DNA of 47,868 nt, from NCBI GenBank assembly GCA_948438085.1, contig CAOJKP010000011.1, positions 1 through 47,868 of the forward strand, written 5' to 3'. The notes beneath the pieces are model-generated. The model did not search any database. It was given only the letters and a program-made list of their open reading frames with translations, and was not told the DNA's origin. This document shows, in pieces, positions 33,980 to 43,083 of this stretch; positions within the stretch are counted from its first letter, which is position 1, and each line of letters begins with the position of its first letter. The DNA comes from an uncultured Clostridium sp. GTDB lineage: Bacteria > Bacillota > Clostridia > TANB77 > CAG-508. Both the position numbers and the translations under genes were made by a program.

Positions 33980-35323
33980 TTAATTTTCATTATCCCTATA
34001 TCTTTCTATGTTAGCGAATTTTGTGTAGTTTCCTAACCATAATAGTTCTACTGTTCCTGTTGAACCTGCTCTATGCTTTGCAATAATTACTTCTGCTACA
34101 TTTTTCTTCTCACTTTCTTCATTATAATAATCGTCTCTATATAAAAACATTACTATATCTGCATCTTGTTCTATTGCTCCAGATTCACGTAGGTCTGAAA
34201 GCATAGGTCTATGATCTGGACGTTGCTCTGGCGCTCTTGATAACTGTGAAAGTGCAATTACTGGGACATTTATCTCTTTTGCTAATATTTTTAATGATCT
34301 ACTAATTTCAGAAATTTCTTGTTCACGGCTTCCACTTCTTTTTGCATTACTTCCTTGTACTAATTGCAAGTAGTCTATTACTACTAATCCTATATCTTTT
34401 TCTAATTTCAATTTTCTACATTTGTTTCTTATTTCCGTTACAGATATTCCTGGTGTATCGTCTATATATATTCCTGCTTCTGAAAGTGTTCCAAGCGCAC
34501 CTGCTAGTTTCATCCAATCTTCATCATCTATTTTTCCTGTTCTTACTTTGTTGCTATCTACCATTGCTTCACTACAAAGAATTCTGTTTACCATTTGTTC
34601 TTTTGACATTTCTAAACTAAAGATTACTACTCCTTTATTAGCTTTTAAAGCTGCATTCGTTGCAATATTTAATGCAAATGCAGATTTTCCCATTGCTGGA
34701 CGTGCTGCTATTAGTATTAAATCTGATTCATGTAATCCAGCTGTTTTATAATCTAAGTCTGCAAATCCTGTTGGTATACCTGTTATATGCTCTTTTTGAT
34801 TGTATAATTGCTCTAATTTTGTAAATGTATCAACCAGCACATCTTTTATTGGTGTGTATCCCCTTTGGTCTCTATTTTGTGATAAATTGAATATCTTTTT
34901 TTCAGCTTCATCTAGTATTCCTTCTATATCTTGCGCTGGATCATATCCTAATGCAATCATTTCGTTTGCAGTTTGTATTAATTTTCTAATTGTAGATTTT
35001 TCTTCTACTATCTTTATATATTTTTCAACATTGGCTGTTGTAGGTACCATTTCAGGAAGAGTAGCTAAGTATTCTAGTCCACCAACTACATCAAATTTTC
35101 CAAGTGAAGTTAATTCTTCTTTTAGGGTTATTATATCAACTGGTTCTGCTTTATTATATAAATTTACTATTGCTATAAATATGTTTTTGTTATCTTCTCT
35201 ATAGAAATCTTCTGGTTTCAAAGTTTCAATTGCTAATGCTACAGAGTCTTTATCTGTTAACATACTTCCTAAAACTGCTTGCTCTGCTTCTATATCATTT
35301 GGTGGCACTTTTCCTAGTTCCAT
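33980..35323 (-). CDS. dnaB: replicative DNA helicase DnaB
   Basis: 447-residue hexameric 5'-3' helicase of the replication fork. The N-terminal domain begins PPNDIEAEQAVLGSML, and Walker A is ARPAMGKS near residue 211. GVVIFSLEMSKEQMVNR, VVIDYLQLVQGS and the C-terminal FLYRDDYYNEES are standard. No intein. AAGGAAGGATAGAACCAT precedes the ATG. It is 21 bp downstream of rplI, the usual rplI-dnaB pair. Confidence 0.98.
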   Translation of the reverse strand: MELGKVPPNDIEAEQAVLGSMLTDKDSVALAIETLKPEDFYREDNKNIFIAIVNLYNKAEPVDIITLKEELTSLGKFDVVGGLEYLATLPEMVPTTANVEKYIKIVEEKSTIRKLIQTANEMIALGYDPAQDIEGILDEAEKKIFNLSQNRDQRGYTPIKDVLVDTFTKLEQLYNQKEHITGIPTGFADLDYKTAGLHESDLILIAARPAMGKSAFALNIATNAALKANKGVVIFSLEMSKEQMVNRILCSEAMVDSNKVRTGKIDDEDWMKLAGALGTLSEAGIYIDDTPGISVTEIRNKCRKLKLEKDIGLVVIDYLQLVQGSNAKRSGSREQEISEISRSLKILAKEINVPVIALSQLSRAPEQRPDHRPMLSDLRESGAIEQDADIVMFLYRDDYYNEESEKKNVAEVIIAKHRAGSTGTVELLWLGNYTKFANIERYRDNEN

Positions 35324-35344
35324 ATGGTTCTATCCTTCCTTTTA

Positions 35345-35785
35345 TTACTTTATTACTACTTTTAAATTTGCTATTACTCCATCATATAATTTTATTTGTA
35401 TATTAAATGTACCTAATGTTTTTATTGGTTCTTGTAACATAACTTTCTTTTTATCTACTTTTATTTTATATTGCTCCTCCAAGCTATCTGCTATTTCTTT
35501 TGATGTTACTGAGCCAAATATTCTTCCATTATCTCCACTTTTTACTTGTAAAGTTAGTGTTATTTCTTCCATTTTCTTTGCATCTTTTATTGCTGCTTGT
35601 TTTTCTAATTCTTTTTTGTGCTGTTCAGATGATTTTTTAGATTCTAGATTTGCCATATTTCCTTTATCTGCAGGCACTGCTAATTTCTTAGGAAATAAAA
35701 AATTTCTTGCATATCCATCATTTGCATTTATTACTTGGTCTTTTTTTCCTACACCTTTTATATCTTCTAATAGAATTACTTTCAT
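35345..35785 (-). CDS. rplI: 50S ribosomal protein L9
   Basis: 146 residues from MKVILLEDIKGVGKKDQV, chosen because AGGAG lies eight bases upstream; a GTG three codons earlier is also open. The N-domain signature NDGYARNFLFPKKLAVPA, the long connecting helix and the C-domain are all present. L9 binds 23S rRNA and helps maintain translational fidelity. It lies upstream of dnaB in the same operon. Confidence 0.97.
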   Translation of the reverse strand: MKVILLEDIKGVGKKDQVINANDGYARNFLFPKKLAVPADKGNMANLESKKSSEQHKKELEKQAAIKDAKKMEEITLTLQVKSGDNGRIFGSVTSKEIADSLEEQYKIKVDKKKVMLQEPIKTLGTFNIQIKLYDGVIANLKVVIK

Positions 35786-35884
35786 TTTAACCACTCCTGT
35801 CTTTAATTTGCATATAGTTTATCGCATTTTTAGCTTTTTTTCAAGTATTAATAGCTATATTTATATATTTGGGAGAAGAAAGTA

Positions 35885-35942
35885 TAGATAGTTAAGAACC
35901 CCCAGTCGGCTTTCGCTGACAGCCCCCTTGTTAAATGGGCTT
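35885..35942. repeat. CCCCC-AGTC-AGCCC repeat, copy 2
   Basis: AACCCCCAGTCGGCTTTCGC, TGACAGCCCCCTT and GTTAAATGGGCTT. The AGTCGGC/GCTGACA part folds with a GAAA loop on the minus strand, and AGCCC pairs with GGGCT. It is related to 23760-23812 and lies between rplI and gdpP. The remainder of 35943-36016 shows nothing recognisable. Confidence 0.55.
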
Positions 35943-36016
35943 TTATGCGTTTTCTCCGTAGTGTGAATGTACAATGTACTTCCATATATTTATACAAGCA
36001 CAACTAGTACGAATGA

Positions 36017-36077
36017 AGAATATTAAAATAAAAATCTTTTAGCTATGCTAAAAGATTTTTATTTTAATATTCTTCAA
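36017..36077 (-). terminator. 29-bp perfect-stem terminator overlapping the end of gdpP
   Basis: Positions 36017-36045 pair with 36049-36077 without mismatch around a 3-nt loop. The gdpP stop codon (36064-36066) and its last codons lie in one arm. The stem is much longer than an ordinary terminator. Confidence 0.8.
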
Positions 36078-38091
36078 AGTATTCTTCTATTTTCTTTATT
36101 AATTCTTGTTTTACTTCTTCTTTATTCATTCCTTCTACTTGTGCTCCTGCAAGAGTTATATGTCCTCCTCCTCCAAGCTTTTCTAATATTACTTGCACAT
36201 TTATATCTCCTATTGAACGGCCACTTATGCACACTTTATCTCCTATATCTCCTATTACAAATGATGCTGTTATTTGACTTATTGATAGCAATTCATCTGC
36301 TGCTTTTGCACATATTATACTAGAATTTTTATCTTCACTTTCATATATAGCTACAGCAATTGTATTTTTCACTATTTCGGCTTTTTTTACTATATCAGAT
36401 ATTATATTATAATTTTCAAGGTCTGTTTGAAACCATTTTTTTACTTTTATAATATCTACTCCGCATTTTCTTAGATATGCTGCTGCTTCAAATGTTCTAA
36501 CACCTGTTTTAAATGTAAAGTTTTTAGTATCTGTCATAATTCCTGCGTATAATCCTTCTATTTCTATAGTTTTTAATTTAATTGGCTTTTCAAGATATTG
36601 AATTAACTCTGTTACTAGCTCTGCTGCTGATGAAGCATATACTTCATGAAATGTTAAAGTTGCATTATCTATAAAGTCTGTGCTTCTTCTATGGTGATCT
36701 ATTACTACTATTTTATTTGCTTTTTCTAATAATTCTGGTGACTCTACATAACTTCTTTTGTGTGTATCTACTACTATTACAAGTGTTTCTTGATTAATTT
36801 GATCTTGTGCTTCTTGTTTTGTTATAAATATTTCTTCATCATTTTCTTTTTTTAATGACTCCATAAAGCTGTCTAAACTTATTCCTACAGTTTCATTTAT
36901 TATTTTTGCTTCTTTACCTAAACATCTTGCAATTCTATATATTCCAAGCGCTGAACCTATTGAATCTATATCTCCATTTGTATGACCCATTATTATTACA
37001 TCTTTTGCTTCTAATATAAGTTCTTCTAATGCATGTGCTACTATTCTTGCTTTTACTTTTGTTCTTTTTTCTAATTCTTGTGCTCTTCCTCCAAAGAATT
37101 GATATTTTCCATTTTCTCTAATAATTGCCTGATCTCCTCCACGTCCTAATGCTATATCCATTCCTGATAACGCTGATTTATATTTTTCGTATTGTGTTGC
37201 ACCTTGTGTTGATATTGCAATACTTAATGTTAATTGCAATGCTCCATCAATGTTTATATCTTTTACTGTATCTAATATTTGAAACTTATTTTCTTTTATT
37301 TTACTTAAATACCTTTGTTCAAATATATATACAAATTTTTCTCTTTCAGATTTTATAACAACTCCATTTGATTCTAATGCCCAGTTATATATTTCTTTTT
37401 CTATTTTTGCTATTATTTGTGGCTTTAACTCTGCATCTATTCTTTGCATTATTTCATCGTAGTTATCTATCATTATAATTCCTATACAAGTTTGTGATTC
37501 TTCATATTTTCTTAATGCTTTTACATATTCTGTATCATCTATAAAATATAACATCACCATATATTCACTTGTTTTTTTTCTTTCGTTTTGTTTGGATTTT
37601 ATATATTCTCCTATTATTTTATAATTTTTTCCGTCTATTACTTCTTCTTTTTGAATTGATTTATCTTTTGTTTTATTTATATCTTCCTGACTATTTAATT
37701 CTTCTATGTCTATTTTTATTTCTTGTATTAATTCATTTAATTCTTCGTTTATGGCTATATTTGCAAATTCACTTACAAATTTAGAACTTCTCCAAATAAT
37801 ATTTCCATCTGTTTCCATTATTATTAATGGAAATGGAGAATTTATTAAAGTATTTTTTGCAGCCGAGTCTACATTTATTGTTAATTCTTGTATATGCTCT
37901 GATATTTCTGCTTTTCTTTTGTTACTAGTCCATAATGTATAAAAACAGATAATGCCATAAAATATAACAGATGGCATTATTAATACTATTTGATAACAAC
38001 ATATAATAATTAACAGTATTGCTATTATTACTAAATATATTTTTGTTCTTGAGTTTAATATTTCGAAAGTTCTTTTGTTTGTATTTTGCAT
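36064..38091 (-). CDS. gdpP: cyclic-di-AMP phosphodiesterase GdpP (YybT family)
   Basis: 675 residues from the ATG preceded by AAGGGAGAAATGT; an upstream GTG would add eight. Two N-terminal membrane helices (about 10-50), a PAS-like segment, a degenerate GGDEF domain (about 180-310), then a DHH/DHHA1 phosphodiesterase: GHTNGDIDSIG, VVDTHKRS, VVIDHHRRS (near 465) and a C-terminal GGGGHITLAGAQ. It hydrolyses c-di-AMP, a regulator of potassium and wall homeostasis. In many Firmicutes it precedes rplI-dnaB, as here. It has its own promoter. Confidence 0.96.
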   Translation of the reverse strand: MQNTNKRTFEILNSRTKIYLVIIAILLIIICCYQIVLIMPSVIFYGIICFYTLWTSNKRKAEISEHIQELTINVDSAAKNTLINSPFPLIIMETDGNIIWRSSKFVSEFANIAINEELNELIQEIKIDIEELNSQEDINKTKDKSIQKEEVIDGKNYKIIGEYIKSKQNERKKTSEYMVMLYFIDDTEYVKALRKYEESQTCIGIIMIDNYDEIMQRIDAELKPQIIAKIEKEIYNWALESNGVVIKSEREKFVYIFEQRYLSKIKENKFQILDTVKDINIDGALQLTLSIAISTQGATQYEKYKSALSGMDIALGRGGDQAIIRENGKYQFFGGRAQELEKRTKVKARIVAHALEELILEAKDVIIMGHTNGDIDSIGSALGIYRIARCLGKEAKIINETVGISLDSFMESLKKENDEEIFITKQEAQDQINQETLVIVVDTHKRSYVESPELLEKANKIVVIDHHRRSTDFIDNATLTFHEVYASSAAELVTELIQYLEKPIKLKTIEIEGLYAGIMTDTKNFTFKTGVRTFEAAAYLRKCGVDIIKVKKWFQTDLENYNIISDIVKKAEIVKNTIAVAIYESEDKNSSIICAKAADELLSISQITASFVIGDIGDKVCISGRSIGDINVQVILEKLGGGGHITLAGAQVEGMNKEEVKQELIKKIEEYFEEY

Positions 38092-38138
38092 ACATTTCTC
38101 CCTTTTATTTTTCACTATTTTTTATATAGTATATATCT

Positions 38139-38167
38139 ATTTTAGCTTTTTTATGTAATTTTGTCAA
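38139..38167 (-). promoter_or_regulatory. promoter of gdpP
   Basis: TTGACA (38162-38167), 17-bp spacer, TAAAAT (38139-38144) on the minus strand. Confidence 0.75.
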
Positions 38168-38207
38168 CTTTTACTATGTACTAACACTCTTATGTTGCAA
38201 ATCTAAA

Positions 38208-38336
38208 GAACAAAAGAGGACATTAAACATTTTAAAGTCCAAAGTCTTTGTTCGCCCACGAAAAATCACAAAGTAATTTTTCTGTGGAATGTATTTATCT
38301 AATAGGAAATTCATAGAACTTTTCTATTAGATAAAT
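38208..38336 (-). repeat. structured repeat, family 2, copy S, abutting the surface-protein terminator
   Basis: GAACAAAAGAGGACATTAA, ACATTTTAAAGTCCAAAG and TCTTTGTTCG as in copy R, then a 16-bp stem-loop (38292-38336) with A/T arms different from R but paired. Its end shares bases 38331-38336 with the terminator of the giant surface-protein gene. Confidence 0.65.
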
Positions 38337-38368
38337 AAAAGAATAGGATAACCTATTCTTTTATTTAT
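38331..38368 (-). terminator. terminator of the giant surface-protein gene
   Basis: A 17-bp stem (38331-38347 with 38352-38368) with a 4-nt loop, containing AGAATAGG/CCTATTCT, starts at the base after the stop codon. Confidence 0.85.
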
Positions 38369-41300
38369 CTAAAATTTATATTTTGTAAAATATGTTACAC
38401 ACATACCTAATAATCCAACTATTGCTCCTATTGTTAATGAATTTTGCCCAGTTTGTGGTAGTTTATTTGGTGTTTGTGGTATATCATTTACAATATTATT
38501 AGAATTTGATGCATTTGGGTCTTTGTAATTTGGATCTTTTGTCCATACTGCTTTATATATTATTTCTCCTGTTTGATTGTCTTCTTTTTTCCAATTTAAT
38601 ATATAGCCTGGTTTTGTTAAATCTGGTAGATTTGGTGTAGTTCCATAATCAATAATTTGTGTATCTATAATAATATCTCCATCTTTTATTATTACTGTTA
38701 CTTTTTTTGTTGTATACATTAATTTTAATACTAATTCGTCATTCTCAGTTATAATTCCTGTTGTTACATTGTTTTGATTTTCCTCATCAAATACATATGC
38801 TTCATATTCTTTTGGTGTTGCTTCTACTGTTTGTCCTATAGTTCCTTGGAATTCTTCTACTTCTTTTAACTCATACCCTTCTTTTGTTTGTACATAATGT
38901 TCAATTTTATATTTATAAATTTTTTCTGCAACTTTTGTCCAAATTGCATTTACTTCTAAATCACTAGTTACTTCTTCAAATGATTTATCCCAACTTAGTG
39001 TATATCCTTCTTTTATTAAACTTGGTGCTACTGCAGATTTTTTATCTTCTACTATTTGTGTTTCAACTATTTCGTCTCCATCTTTAAATACTACACTATG
39101 TTTTATTGTATCATAAAATAACTTTAATTCTAGTTTTCCGTCTGCTGTTATTGTTCCTGATGGAACTCTTTCTAAAGTTGTTGTATTTTCAATATATCCT
39201 TCATATTGTTTTGCTACTGCTGTTACTATTTTTCCAATTTCATCTGTTAAATTTTCAGTATCTGCAAGTTCATATTGATTTGTAATTCCTATTTGTTTAT
39301 AGTGTTTTACTGTATATGGTACATCTTTTTTTGTAGTCCATTTTGCATAGTATGTTTTTGCCCCTGTTTCTTCTACATCTATTGCTTCTATTGCTTCTCC
39401 TGTTAATTCTTCATTTTCATACCAGCCAGCAAATACATATCCTTCTTTTATTACATTACTTGGTAATGTTGCTCCTATTTCATATTTATATTGTGTAGCA
39501 TAATTTGTATCTACAATTGCTCCTTCATTTACTACATATGTTATATCATATATTTCTCTATTATAATATAACTTTAGTGTTAATGTTCCATCTGCTTTTA
39601 CTATTCCTTCTTCTATTCTTTCTGATGCTGTTCTATTTTCTACAAACCCTTCATATTCTTTTGCTACTGCTGTTACATTTTCTCCTGTTATTCCTTCTTT
39701 ATTCTCTGTTTCTGCTAAATCATATCCACTTTGGGCTAAATTTTCTTTGTAATGTTCTACTTTGTATGTTGTATTTCCATCTGCTGTCCAACTTGCATAA
39801 TATGTTTTTGCTCCTGTTTCTTCTGCTGTTATTACTGTTTTTTCTTCTCCTCTTAAATCACTATTTTCATACCATCCTCTAAATGTATATCCTTGCTTTG
39901 TTACATCACTTGGTAGTTTTCCTCCTATTCCATATGTATAGTTTTGGATATAATTTTCTTCATTTATTGTTCCTTCATTTACTATATATGTTATTTGATA
40001 TGTTTCCCTATCATAATATAGCTTTAGTACTAAACTTCCATCTGCTACTACTGTTCCACTTGCTACTCTTTCTTCGTGTGCTATATTTTGCCTAAACCCT
40101 GTATATGTTTTTGCTCCTGCTATTACTGTACTTCCTAAATTTCCTTGTTTTGTTTCTCTTTCTGGCTCATCATATCCTGTTTTTACTAAGTTTTGCTTAT
40201 AGTGTTCTATTGTATAGTTTACTAATGTTTCTGTGTCTTCTTCATCTGGTATTCCATCTCCATCTGTATCTACTAACCATTTCGCATAGTATGTTTTTGC
40301 TCCTGTTTCTTCTGCTGTTATTGCTGTTATTGCTTCTCCTCTTAAATCACTGCTCTCATACCAGCCTCTAAATACATATCCTTCTTTTCTTACATTACTT
40401 GGTAATGTTCCTCCTATTCCATATGTATAACTTTCAATATAGTTTGTATCATTTATTGTTCCTTCATTTACTACATATGTTATTTGATATGTTTCCCTAT
40501 CATAATATAGTTTTAGTACTAAACTTCCATCTACTACTACGGTTCCTTCTTTTACTGTTCCTTCTATTTCTTCGTTTACTATAAATCCTGTATATTCTTT
40601 TTCTTCTATAATTACTGTTGAACCTAAATTTCCTTTCTTTGTTTCTCTTTGTGGTTCATCATATCCCGTTTTTGTTAGATTTTGTTTATAGTACTCTACT
40701 GTATAGTTTACTAATGTCTCTGGGTCTTCTTCATCTGGTATTCCATCTTTATCTGTATCTACCAACCACTTTGCATAATATATTTTATCTCCTGTTTCTG
40801 CTATTCCTATTGCTGTTACTTGTGTTCCACTAAAGTCTTCTTCTTTATACCATCCTTTAAATACATATCCTTCTTTTGTTACATCACTTGGTAACGTTGC
40901 TCCTTCTCCATATGTATAATTTGTTATATCTCCACTATTTATTGTTCCTCCATTTGTATTTAGAGTTACTGTATATTCATCTTTTTCCCATTGTGCATAT
41001 AATGTTAATCTACTATCAGTTGTGTAATTATCTCCTGGTGCATATGATGTACCTTTACCATTTGTAGTTGTATTCCACCCTATAAATTCTTTATTATTTG
41101 GACCTGTAAATGTATTATTTCTAATTATACTTGCAATATTAGGTTTTTTAACTTGAACTTGTGTTGTTCCTGTTCCACCATTAGTATAATAAGTAATATT
41201 GTTATTACTTTTTACTAAATGTACTGATTTATTACCAAATACACTCATATCAATATCGCCACGATACCCATTATCGTCATTTATATTACTTTCATTATAA

Positions 41301-42841
41301 TACCAATTACTTACATATATTGTTCCTTTGCTTGGTGTGTATACCTCTGTAATTTTACTGCTACCTAAGTAAAAACTATTATTTAAGTTGCTCATATCCC
41401 ATCCGCTTAAATTTATAACTGCTAACTCATCACAACTACTTAAAAAATATTCACTATTTGTTACTTTTGATATATCCCATCCACTTAAATTTAAATTTGT
41501 TATTTTTTTACATCCATTAAACATACTCCATATATCTGTTACTTTTGATGTATTAAAATTACTTAAATCTAATTCTTGTAAAGATGAACATCCGACAAAC
41601 ATCCTTTGCATATTTGTTACGTTTCTAGTATTCCATCTATCTAAATCTAACTCTGTTAAGCCACTACATCCACAAAATAAATCTTTCATATTGGTTACAT
41701 TTTCAGTATTAAAACCAGATACATCTAAACTTGTTAAGCTACTACATCCACTAAACATTTCATACATATCTGTTACATTTCTTGTATCAAAATTACTTAA
41801 ATCTAAACTTGTTAAACTACTACAATCTTTAAATACACTTTTCATATTGGTTACATTTCCAGTATTAAAACTACCTATATTTAAATTGGTTAATGCTGTA
41901 CAACCGCTAAACATGTTCCACATATCTGTTACACTTCTAGTATCAAAATTACTTAGATTCAAACTTGTTAAACCTCTACAATCTTTAAACATACTTCCAA
42001 TATTAGTTACATTTCTAGTATCAAAATTACTTACATTTATACTTGTTAAACTACTACATTCATTGAACATACCATTCATATTAGTTACATTTGATGTATT
42101 AAAGCTACTTACATTTATACTTGTTAAATTACTACATCTTGAAAACATACCTCCCATATTAGTTACATTTGATGTATTAAAGTTACTTACATTTATACTT
42201 GTTAAACTACTACAATAATAAAACATTCTTGCCATAGTTGTTACATTTCTTGTATCAAAATTACCAATATTTATGCTTGTTAAACTTTTACATTCATAAA
42301 ATAAATTTTCCATATTAGTTATGTTAGAAGTATTACAATTACTAAAATCTACACTTTTTAAATTTGTACAACCTTTAAACATTCCATTTAATGAAGTTGT
42401 ATTGATATTTCCAATAGTAGCTGTTTCTAAAGTAGTACAATCCTTAAATGTTTCTATTATAGTATTTCTTATACTTACACCATCTTGAATTATTACATTC
42501 GTTAAATTACTAGAACCATATACAAAGCTTGAGTAGTCTTTATCTATAACTGTATTATATTGAGTTCCTCCTTTTGTATATTTAGAATATATCGTTAAAT
42601 TTGTAGATGTCCCTGTATAATGTTTTAAATGTATGTTAGTTCCATTTATATCATAAGCAAACTTTGAAAGTTCACTTTCTGCACCTACTGTTGCATTTGT
42701 TGATTGCTTAGGTACATCTTTTTCTATTTTTGCAATTTTTGTTACATCACTTTTTATATTAATAGTTAATATAGTTACTATTAATATTGCTATAAATAAT
42801 ATAATTGAACCTGTTATAATTTTATTTTGATATTTTTTCAT
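38369..42841 (-). CDS. giant LPxTG surface protein with BspA-like LRR and InlB/MucBP-type repeats
   Basis: 1490 residues. An N-terminal membrane/signal helix (about 9-28) is followed by about 14 tandem 24-residue repeats of the BspA/Liste_lipo_26 type (about 130-480, core FNTSNVTNMNGMF). These are also visible as DNA repeats at 41.4-42.4 kb. Next come Listeria-Bacteroides repeats (TLNTNGGTINSG, GYVFKGWY, YYAKW) alternating with MucBP-like units (VEHYKENLAQSGYD). Two Asp-rich inserts, VDTDKDGIPDEED and VDTDGDGIPDEED, look like calcium-binding thrombospondin-3 motifs. The sorting signal is LPQTG (1461-1465), a hydrophobic stretch and a basic tail. AAAAGGAGATACAT precedes the ATG. It is likely a wall-anchored adhesin; the ligand is unknown. 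Confidence 0.93.
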   Translation of the reverse strand: MKKYQNKIITGSIILFIAILIVTILTINIKSDVTKIAKIEKDVPKQSTNATVGAESELSKFAYDINGTNIHLKHYTGTSTNLTIYSKYTKGGTQYNTVIDKDYSSFVYGSSNLTNVIIQDGVSIRNTIIETFKDCTTLETATIGNINTTSLNGMFKGCTNLKSVDFSNCNTSNITNMENLFYECKSLTSINIGNFDTRNVTTMARMFYYCSSLTSINVSNFNTSNVTNMGGMFSRCSNLTSINVSSFNTSNVTNMNGMFNECSSLTSINVSNFDTRNVTNIGSMFKDCRGLTSLNLSNFDTRSVTDMWNMFSGCTALTNLNIGSFNTGNVTNMKSVFKDCSSLTSLDLSNFDTRNVTDMYEMFSGCSSLTSLDVSGFNTENVTNMKDLFCGCSGLTELDLDRWNTRNVTNMQRMFVGCSSLQELDLSNFNTSKVTDIWSMFNGCKKITNLNLSGWDISKVTNSEYFLSSCDELAVINLSGWDMSNLNNSFYLGSSKITEVYTPSKGTIYVSNWYYNESNINDDNGYRGDIDMSVFGNKSVHLVKSNNNITYYTNGGTGTTQVQVKKPNIASIIRNNTFTGPNNKEFIGWNTTTNGKGTSYAPGDNYTTDSRLTLYAQWEKDEYTVTLNTNGGTINSGDITNYTYGEGATLPSDVTKEGYVFKGWYKEEDFSGTQVTAIGIAETGDKIYYAKWLVDTDKDGIPDEEDPETLVNYTVEYYKQNLTKTGYDEPQRETKKGNLGSTVIIEEKEYTGFIVNEEIEGTVKEGTVVVDGSLVLKLYYDRETYQITYVVNEGTINDTNYIESYTYGIGGTLPSNVRKEGYVFRGWYESSDLRGEAITAITAEETGAKTYYAKWLVDTDGDGIPDEEDTETLVNYTIEHYKQNLVKTGYDEPERETKQGNLGSTVIAGAKTYTGFRQNIAHEERVASGTVVADGSLVLKLYYDRETYQITYIVNEGTINEENYIQNYTYGIGGKLPSDVTKQGYTFRGWYENSDLRGEEKTVITAEETGAKTYYASWTADGNTTYKVEHYKENLAQSGYDLAETENKEGITGENVTAVAKEYEGFVENRTASERIEEGIVKADGTLTLKLYYNREIYDITYVVNEGAIVDTNYATQYKYEIGATLPSNVIKEGYVFAGWYENEELTGEAIEAIDVEETGAKTYYAKWTTKKDVPYTVKHYKQIGITNQYELADTENLTDEIGKIVTAVAKQYEGYIENTTTLERVPSGTITADGKLELKLFYDTIKHSVVFKDGDEIVETQIVEDKKSAVAPSLIKEGYTLSWDKSFEEVTSDLEVNAIWTKVAEKIYKYKIEHYVQTKEGYELKEVEEFQGTIGQTVEATPKEYEAYVFDEENQNNVTTGIITENDELVLKLMYTTKKVTVIIKDGDIIIDTQIIDYGTTPNLPDLTKPGYILNWKKEDNQTGEIIYKAVWTKDPNYKDPNASNSNNIVNDIPQTPNKLPQTGQNSLTIGAIVGLLGMCVTYFTKYKF

Positions 42842-42980
42842 ATGTATCTCCTTTTAGGTTTTACCTAATATTATAATTATTCTTATTATAATCGTAGATT
42901 ATTTTTATATCTTTTTCAATATCAGTATTTTCTATTTATTCCATTTATTACAAAATACAAGTTTTTTTTGCTTACGCAAC

Positions 42981-43027
42981 TACATTTTTTGGTCTTATTA
43001 GATAGATTTATTACATTTTATGGTCTT
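42981..43027 (-). promoter_or_regulatory. pair of direct repeats upstream of the surface-protein gene
   Basis: TACATTTTTTGGTCTT (42981-42996) and TACATTTTATGGTCTT (43012-43027) are direct repeats with starts 31 bp apart, about three helical turns. They lie about 140 bp upstream of the surface-protein start. They may be a tandem activator site; no regulator can be named. Confidence 0.45.
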
Positions 43028-43038
43028 TTTTGATAAAA

Positions 43039-43074
43039 AAGAATACGTAAGCTTTAATTTGCCTACGCATTCTT
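43039..43074 (-). terminator. terminator of rpoC
   Basis: A 14-bp stem with two mismatches (43039-43052 with 43061-43074), followed on the minus strand by a run of T, 10 bp after the rpoC stop codon. Confidence 0.75.
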
Positions 43075-43083
43075 CAATTTAAA

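Noticed and set aside
41388..42218. Plus-strand open frame of 276 codons and a DNA pattern resembling a CRISPR array
   Set aside because: It is the antisense of the leucine-rich repeat region of the giant surface-protein gene; the periodicity is about 72 bp of coding repeats, not repeat-spacer units.
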